11,355 bases of DNA. Source: Elusimicrobiota bacterium. Lineage in GTDB: Bacteria > CG03 > SLGR01 > JAGXOG01. Position 1 is the stretch's first letter, and each line of letters begins with the position of its first letter. Under the pieces are notes generated by a model. That model saw nothing but the letters and a program-made list of their open reading frames with translations, did no database searches and had not been told where the DNA came from. Position numbers and translations under genes: made by a program. The DNA lies in NCBI GenBank assembly GCA_027858455.1, contig JAQICQ010000218.1, forward strand, positions 1 through 11,355. The letters are read 5' to 3'. This document shows positions 7,539-11,355 of this stretch, one piece after another.

Positions 7539-8638
7539 GACGCGGTAAAGCAAAAGGAGAGATTGACTATATATTACTCAGTACTGCGGTAATGCTGATT
7601 ATTATAGGTACTGTTATGGTTTTTAGCTCGTCGGCTATCATGGCCGGGGAGAGATATAACAATATGTATTTTTTCATCTTCCGCCGTTTTATATGGGTGA
7701 TTTTAGGAAGTTTTGTATTTGTTATGGGCCTAAAAGTAGATTATAAAAAATGGGTTAAATTATCCCGCCTTGCGTTACCGCTGGTTTTAATATTGTGTAT
7801 ATTGGTTCTGGTACCGGTTATAGGGCATTCGGTCGGCGGCGCGCGCCGCTGGATTAGACTGGGAGGTGTGGGGTTTCAGCCATCGGAACTTGTTAAAATA
7901 GTTGTGGTCTTTTACCTTGCTTCAGTTTTGGACAGGAAATTCTCCAAAGTTAAAGATTCATTTAAGGAAATAATACCGCCTCTTGTAATTGTGTCTATAA
8001 TAATTATCCTTATATATAATCAACCGGATTTTGGTTCCGCGGCAATAATTTTTTTAATTACAGGAGTGATGCTTTTTCTCGGGGGGGTTAAATTTAAAAA
8101 AATTTTTATCGGCTTGATTTCAATTATACCGTTTATTGTTTATGCATTGTTGAATTATCAGTACAGAAGGGAAAGGCTCTTTAGCTTTTTAAATCCGTTT
8201 GAAGACATGTATGACACTGGATATCAGCTTGCTCACAGTATCATTGCATTGGGAGACGGGGGGATTAAAGGTGTCGGCCTTGGCGCGGGGTATCAAAAAC
8301 TTTTTTTTATACCTGAAGTTCATACGGATTTTGTCTTTGCTATTGTAGGGCAGGAGATGGGGTTTATAGGAACTATTTTTGTTATACTGCTTTTTGCCGT
8401 TTTTAGTTTCCGGGGGTTTAGAATCTCAATAAAGCAGAAAGAGTTTATAGGGAAGTTAATCGCAGCCGGATTAGTCTTTTTAATTATAATTCAGGCTATA
8501 TTAAATATGGGGGTGGTATCCGGGTGTCTGCCCACTAAGGGTTTGCCGCTGCCATATTTAAGTTTTGGGGGTACATCGCTTATATCTAATATGTTCGCGC
8601 TTGGTGTATTATTGAATATTTCAAAGAGCGTGGAGTAA
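7523..8638 (+). CDS. ftsW: Peptidoglycan glycosyltransferase FtsW (SEDS family)
   Basis: A 371-residue polytopic membrane protein with about ten predicted helices. SEDS proteins polymerise lipid II into glycan strands; FtsW does so at the septum with FtsI. Recognisable blocks are VFSSSAIMA after the first helix, GGARRWIRLGGVGFQPSELVKI, NQPDFGSAAIIFL, YQLAHSIIALGDGGIKGVGLGAGYQKLFFIPEVHTDFVFAIVGQEMGF, and GLPLPYLSFGGTSLISN near the C-terminus. D269 in the HTDF block corresponds to the proposed catalytic aspartate of SEDS enzymes. RodA is the main alternative, but the position between murD and murG and the presence of ftsI argue for FtsW. Two starts are possible: ATG 7523 (16-base overlap with murD) and ATG 7535, four codons later, which gives the common ATGA stop-start overlap. 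Neither has a strong ribosome binding site, and the functional domains are unaffected by the choice. Confidence 0.94.
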   Translation: MGKRMRRGKAKGEIDYILLSTAVMLIIIGTVMVFSSSAIMAGERYNNMYFFIFRRFIWVILGSFVFVMGLKVDYKKWVKLSRLALPLVLILCILVLVPVIGHSVGGARRWIRLGGVGFQPSELVKIVVVFYLASVLDRKFSKVKDSFKEIIPPLVIVSIIIILIYNQPDFGSAAIIFLITGVMLFLGGVKFKKIFIGLISIIPFIVYALLNYQYRRERLFSFLNPFEDMYDTGYQLAHSIIALGDGGIKGVGLGAGYQKLFFIPEVHTDFVFAIVGQEMGFIGTIFVILLFAVFSFRGFRISIKQKEFIGKLIAAGLVFLIIIQAILNMGVVSGCLPTKGLPLPYLSFGGTSLISNMFALGVLLNISKSVE

Positions 8639-8639
8639 G

Positions 8640-8644
8640 AGAGG
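8640..8644 (+). promoter_or_regulatory. Ribosome binding site for murG
   Basis: AGAGG, 5 bases ahead of the ATG at 8650, in the 11-base gap after ftsW. It supports the start MKNILLTVGGTGGH. Confidence 0.55.
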
Positions 8645-8649
8645 TTTAT

Positions 8650-9747
8650 ATGAAAAATATTTTATTGACGGTCGGAGGAACGGGAGGACATATATATCCC
8701 GGTTTAGCGCTTGCCAATAAACTTTTAGAAAGAAATCCCGGTTATTCGTGCAGTTTTATCATAGATAAAAAACCGATTGTAGAATCAATATTTAATAAGA
8801 AAGGTTTCCGGACTTACCGGATTGACGCGGCACCTTTTCCCCGCAATAAATTCTGGCATATTATTAAGTTTCTGTATATAAGTCTTAAAGGTTTTTTAAT
8901 GTCTCTCTTACTGTTAAAACGCAAAAAACCGGATATTATAGTGGCGTTCGGGGCTTATATATCAGTTCCGGTGGTGATTGCGGCTTATGCTCTTAAAATT
9001 CCGGTTATACTCCATGAACAGAACTATCTTCCGGGAATGGCTAACAGGTTCCTGAGTTTTATGGCTTCTAAAATAGCTATCTCTAATTCTATAAGTATGA
9101 AACATTTTCCGCCGGAAAAGACAACACTTACCGGAAATCCGGTAAGAAAAGAATTGTTTGAAGTTAATAAAGAAGATGCGCTTGAATATTTTAATTTTGA
9201 CAAAGATAAGACTACCATATTAATTTTTGGGGGTTCCCAGGGGGCAATGAGTATTAATCAGTCCGTATATTCCCTGATGCCTTATCTTGAATCTTTAAGA
9301 GAGTCTATACAGATAATCCATATATGCGGCGGTAAGCTGGGAAAACAGGTGTTGGACGAATATAACAAGTATGATTTAAAGGCTTTAGTTTATAACTATT
9401 TAGAAAGAATGGATTACGCATATAAGTTAGCCGATATTGTAGTTGCCCGGGCCGGAGCTACTACTATAGCTGAAATATCGGCATTAGCAATACCGACTAT
9501 ATTTATTCCATATCCCCATGCCGCGTCACGCCATCAGTATTTTAATGCTCGTCCTATATGCGACCGCGGGCTGGCAATTTGTTATCCGGAAGAAAAATTG
9601 TCGGGAGCGGGCCTGGCTGTAAGGCTTGTCCCTCTGATCGAGGATAAAGAGCGCCGCAGAAGACTGGTTGCCGGCTATAAAAAATATCAGGATAAATATA
9701 AAGGCGCCTCCGGCCGGCTTGCGGAACTTGTAGGAGAATATTTGTAA
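8650..9747 (+). CDS. murG: UDP-GlcNAc:undecaprenyl-PP-MurNAc-pentapeptide GlcNAc transferase MurG
   Basis: A 365-residue GT-B fold enzyme (family GT28) acting at the inner membrane surface, where it converts lipid I to lipid II. The first glycine-rich loop GGTGGH is at residues 9-14, with H14 conserved, followed by IYPGLALA. HEQN at 122-125 leads into the second N-domain loop region (LPGMANR). The C-domain has GGSQGA at 194-199 and the UDP-GlcNAc-binding block ARAGATTIAEISALAIPTIFIPYPHAA...HQYFNA, in which E275 is the residue that contacts the nucleotide sugar ribose in known MurG structures. The length is typical. The N-terminal motif begins at residue 8, so the start is well fixed. murC follows after two bases, completing an ftsW-murG-murC order found in many bacteria. 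Confidence 0.96.
   Translation: MKNILLTVGGTGGHIYPGLALANKLLERNPGYSCSFIIDKKPIVESIFNKKGFRTYRIDAAPFPRNKFWHIIKFLYISLKGFLMSLLLLKRKKPDIIVAFGAYISVPVVIAAYALKIPVILHEQNYLPGMANRFLSFMASKIAISNSISMKHFPPEKTTLTGNPVRKELFEVNKEDALEYFNFDKDKTTILIFGGSQGAMSINQSVYSLMPYLESLRESIQIIHICGGKLGKQVLDEYNKYDLKALVYNYLERMDYAYKLADIVVARAGATTIAEISALAIPTIFIPYPHAASRHQYFNARPICDRGLAICYPEEKLSGAGLAVRLVPLIEDKERRRRLVAGYKKYQDKYKGASGRLAELVGEYL
9732..9736 (+). promoter_or_regulatory. Possible ribosome binding site for murC
   Basis: AGGAG lies within the last codons of murG, 13 bases before the ATG at 9750. The spacing is longer than usual, so it may assist reinitiation rather than act as a strong independent site. Confidence 0.4.
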
Positions 9748-9749
9748 AG

Positions 9750-11108
9750 ATGTTTAAGAAAATCGAGAAAATATATTTTGTGGGTATCGGCGGGAGCGGG
9801 ATGTGCGGCATTGCCGAGGTTCTCTTAAATCTTAAATATGATGTGTCGGGGTCGGATTTAAAAGAAAGCTCTAATGTTAAGCGTTTAAAAGGGCTGGGCG
9901 CAAATATTAAAATAGGCCACAGTGAAAGTAATTTAAATACTCCTCATGTAGTTGTTGTTTCATCGGCCGTAAATGAAAGCAATCCGGAAGTTAGAAAGGC
10001 AAGAAAGTTAAATATACCGGTTATCCCCCGCGCGCAGATGCTTGCTGAACTAATGAGGCTTAAATATGCGTTATGTGTTGCGGGGACTCACGGAAAAACC
10101 ACCACTACTTCAATGATAGGCTTAATCCTGTCTAATGACGGGATGGACCCGACAGTGGTAATCGGGGGGATACTTAAAAATTTAGGTTCCGGGGTAAAAT
10201 TAGGCGACGGTGAATTTATGGTTGCCGAAGCAGATGAGAGCGACGGTTCGTTTTTGTATTTCTCGCCTACCATAAGCATAGTTACTAATATTGATAATGA
10301 TCACCTGATTCATTACGGCAGTATGGATAATCTTAAAGATACTTTTGTGAAATTCTTAAACCGTGTCCCGTTTTACGGCTTCTCCGTACTTTGCGCCGAT
10401 GACGAAAATATACGCGAGATTTTGCCTCAGTTAAACTGTCCGTATAAAACTTACGGTATAAACGCTAATAATGATTATGTCGCTTGTGATATTGAGTTAA
10501 CATCGGAGGATTCAAGATATGACATAAAAAAAGATAACGGAATCATAGGCAGCATAGTTGTAAATCAGCCGGGTATGCACAACGTATTAAATTCACTGGC
10601 TGCGGTAGTTACCGGATTAGAAATAGGGATAGATTTTAAAATTATTAAAAACGCAATTGGCAAATATGGCGGAGTAGGAAGGCGTCTGGAAAAAGTAGAT
10701 TCCCTTAATGGTGTATATGGATATGACGATTATGCGCATCATCCGACAGAGATAAAGATGTCGGCAGACAGCCTTCGGAGAATATATCCGGACAATCGGA
10801 TAGTTGCTGTTTTTCAGCCGCACCGCTATACCAGGACCAAGGATCTCTACAAGGAGTTTCCCGAAAGCTTTAATGCTGTTGATAAAGTATTTATAACTCA
10901 TATATATCCGGCCGGTGAAAATCCCATAAAAGGTGTCTCGGGGGGATTAATAGCAAGTGAATTTAAAGATAAGAATAAAGGTGAATACTGTGAAACGATG
11001 GAAGATGTAAATAAGAAGCTAAAAAAGCAACTCAGGGCCGGTGATGTATTTATTACCTTTGGCGCGGGAAATATAGACAGATTACATCAAGATTTAAAAG
11101 AAAGTTGA
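9750..11108 (+). CDS. murC: UDP-N-acetylmuramate:L-alanine ligase MurC
   Basis: A 452-residue Mur ligase that attaches the first amino acid, L-Ala, to UDP-MurNAc. The N-terminal nucleotide-sugar domain begins IYFVGIGGSGMCGIAEVLL with SGSDLKESSNVKRL, both typical of MurC. The ATP loop is GTHGKTT at 112-118 (K116); the histidine separates MurC from MurD/MurE/MurF. VAEADESDGSF, TNIDNDHLIHYGSMDNLKDTFVKF, GVGRRLEKV, DDYAHHPTEI (from D326) and VFQPHRYTRTKDL follow in the expected order. The length is normal for a stand-alone MurC, with no fusion to MurB or Ddl. Mpl, a related tripeptide ligase, is excluded by context and motifs. The TGA stop overlaps the proposed TTG start of murB by four bases (TTGA). 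Confidence 0.96.
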   Translation: MFKKIEKIYFVGIGGSGMCGIAEVLLNLKYDVSGSDLKESSNVKRLKGLGANIKIGHSESNLNTPHVVVVSSAVNESNPEVRKARKLNIPVIPRAQMLAELMRLKYALCVAGTHGKTTTTSMIGLILSNDGMDPTVVIGGILKNLGSGVKLGDGEFMVAEADESDGSFLYFSPTISIVTNIDNDHLIHYGSMDNLKDTFVKFLNRVPFYGFSVLCADDENIREILPQLNCPYKTYGINANNDYVACDIELTSEDSRYDIKKDNGIIGSIVVNQPGMHNVLNSLAAVVTGLEIGIDFKIIKNAIGKYGGVGRRLEKVDSLNGVYGYDDYAHHPTEIKMSADSLRRIYPDNRIVAVFQPHRYTRTKDLYKEFPESFNAVDKVFITHIYPAGENPIKGVSGGLIASEFKDKNKGEYCETMEDVNKKLKKQLRAGDVFITFGAGNIDRLHQDLKES

Positions 11109-11355
11109 AAAGATTAAAGTCAGCAGATATGGGGAAGTATTCGGGGTTCGGCTGCGGGGGGGTGGCAGGCAGTCTTTATGAGCTTGATAATTTAGATGAA
11201 CTAAGAGAAACCATAGGTTATCTAAAATCAAGGGGAAGGAGTTATTACATACTTGGTAAAGGTTATAATACTTTAATAAAAGAGGGGAAAATACACCGGG
11301 ATATAATAACGCTTAAAAATGATTTTACAAAGATTTCCGCGCGCGGCTGTTTTTT
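11105..11355 (+). CDS. murB: UDP-N-acetylenolpyruvoylglucosamine reductase MurB, N-terminal fragment
   Basis: An open frame runs from 11105 off the right edge (83 complete codons), too short at this edge to compare with full-length MurB. Read from TTG 11105 it gives LKRLKSADMGKYSGFGCGGVAGSLYELDNLDELRETIGYLKSRGRSYYILGKGYNTLIKEG followed by DIITLKNDFTKISARG (first residue Met if TTG initiates). This matches the MurB FAD-binding start: T-F-x-x-GG-x-A, then the region usually written LGxGSNxLVxDxGFxGxVIxLxxxFxxI. MurB reduces enolpyruvyl-UDP-GlcNAc to UDP-MurNAc with NADPH, giving the substrate of MurC. Several usually conserved positions differ: the GSN serine is tyrosine (GKGYNTL) and the T-F pair reads SGF. 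The start is uncertain: TTG 11105 overlaps the murC stop, while ATG 11129 is eight codons in; neither has a clear ribosome binding site. Position after murC strongly supports the call. Confidence 0.8.
   Translation, partial: MKRLKSADMGKYSGFGCGGVAGSLYELDNLDELRETIGYLKSRGRSYYILGKGYNTLIKEGKIHRDIITLKNDFTKISARGCF

Noticed and set aside
1..11355. A defence, mobile or otherwise novel system hidden in the window
   Set aside because: Every stretch is accounted for by tightly packed, well-known division and peptidoglycan genes, and there are no insertions, direct repeats, tRNA genes or integrase remnants.

Overview
This window is a compact stretch of a bacterial division and cell wall (dcw) cluster. 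Every gene lies on the + strand, in the order rsmH (3' end only), ftsL, ftsI, murE, murF, mraY, murD, ftsW, murG, murC, murB (5' end only). Genes overlap by a few bases or are separated by at most 33 bases. I see no terminator, RNA gene, mobile element or CRISPR array, and no gene-free stretch longer than 33 bases. The arrangement looks like one polycistronic unit that enters and leaves the window still in progress.

The genes cover most of peptidoglycan precursor synthesis and the core septal synthase. MurC, MurD, MurE and MurF are the four ATP-dependent ligases that build UDP-MurNAc-pentapeptide in the cytoplasm. MurB, beginning at the right edge, would supply the UDP-MurNAc substrate. MraY moves the phospho-MurNAc-pentapeptide onto undecaprenyl phosphate (lipid I) and MurG adds GlcNAc (lipid II). 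FtsW is the SEDS glycan polymerase and FtsI its partner transpeptidase at the septum. FtsL is the small bitopic divisome protein that normally acts with FtsB/FtsQ to activate FtsWI. RsmH, an rRNA methyltransferase, is the usual first or second gene of the cluster. mraZ would be expected to the left, and ddl/ftsQ/ftsA/ftsZ possibly to the right, but none of these is in the window.

Organism: a bacterium with moderately AT-rich DNA, heavy use of the ATA isoleucine and AGA/AGG arginine codons, and some GTG/TTG starts. MurE carries the DNPR signature of meso-diaminopimelate-adding enzymes, which suits a diderm (Gram-negative type) or a DAP-containing Gram-positive. The plain FtsI without PASTA repeats leans towards a diderm. 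The sequence looks like that of an uncultured lineage, but I cannot name a phylum from it with confidence.

I looked for a hidden or novel system and did not find one. The points most worth a second look are the divergent N-terminus of the truncated MurB, several start-site questions, and the only sizeable intergenic gap (mraY-murD), where no clear ribosome binding site precedes murD.
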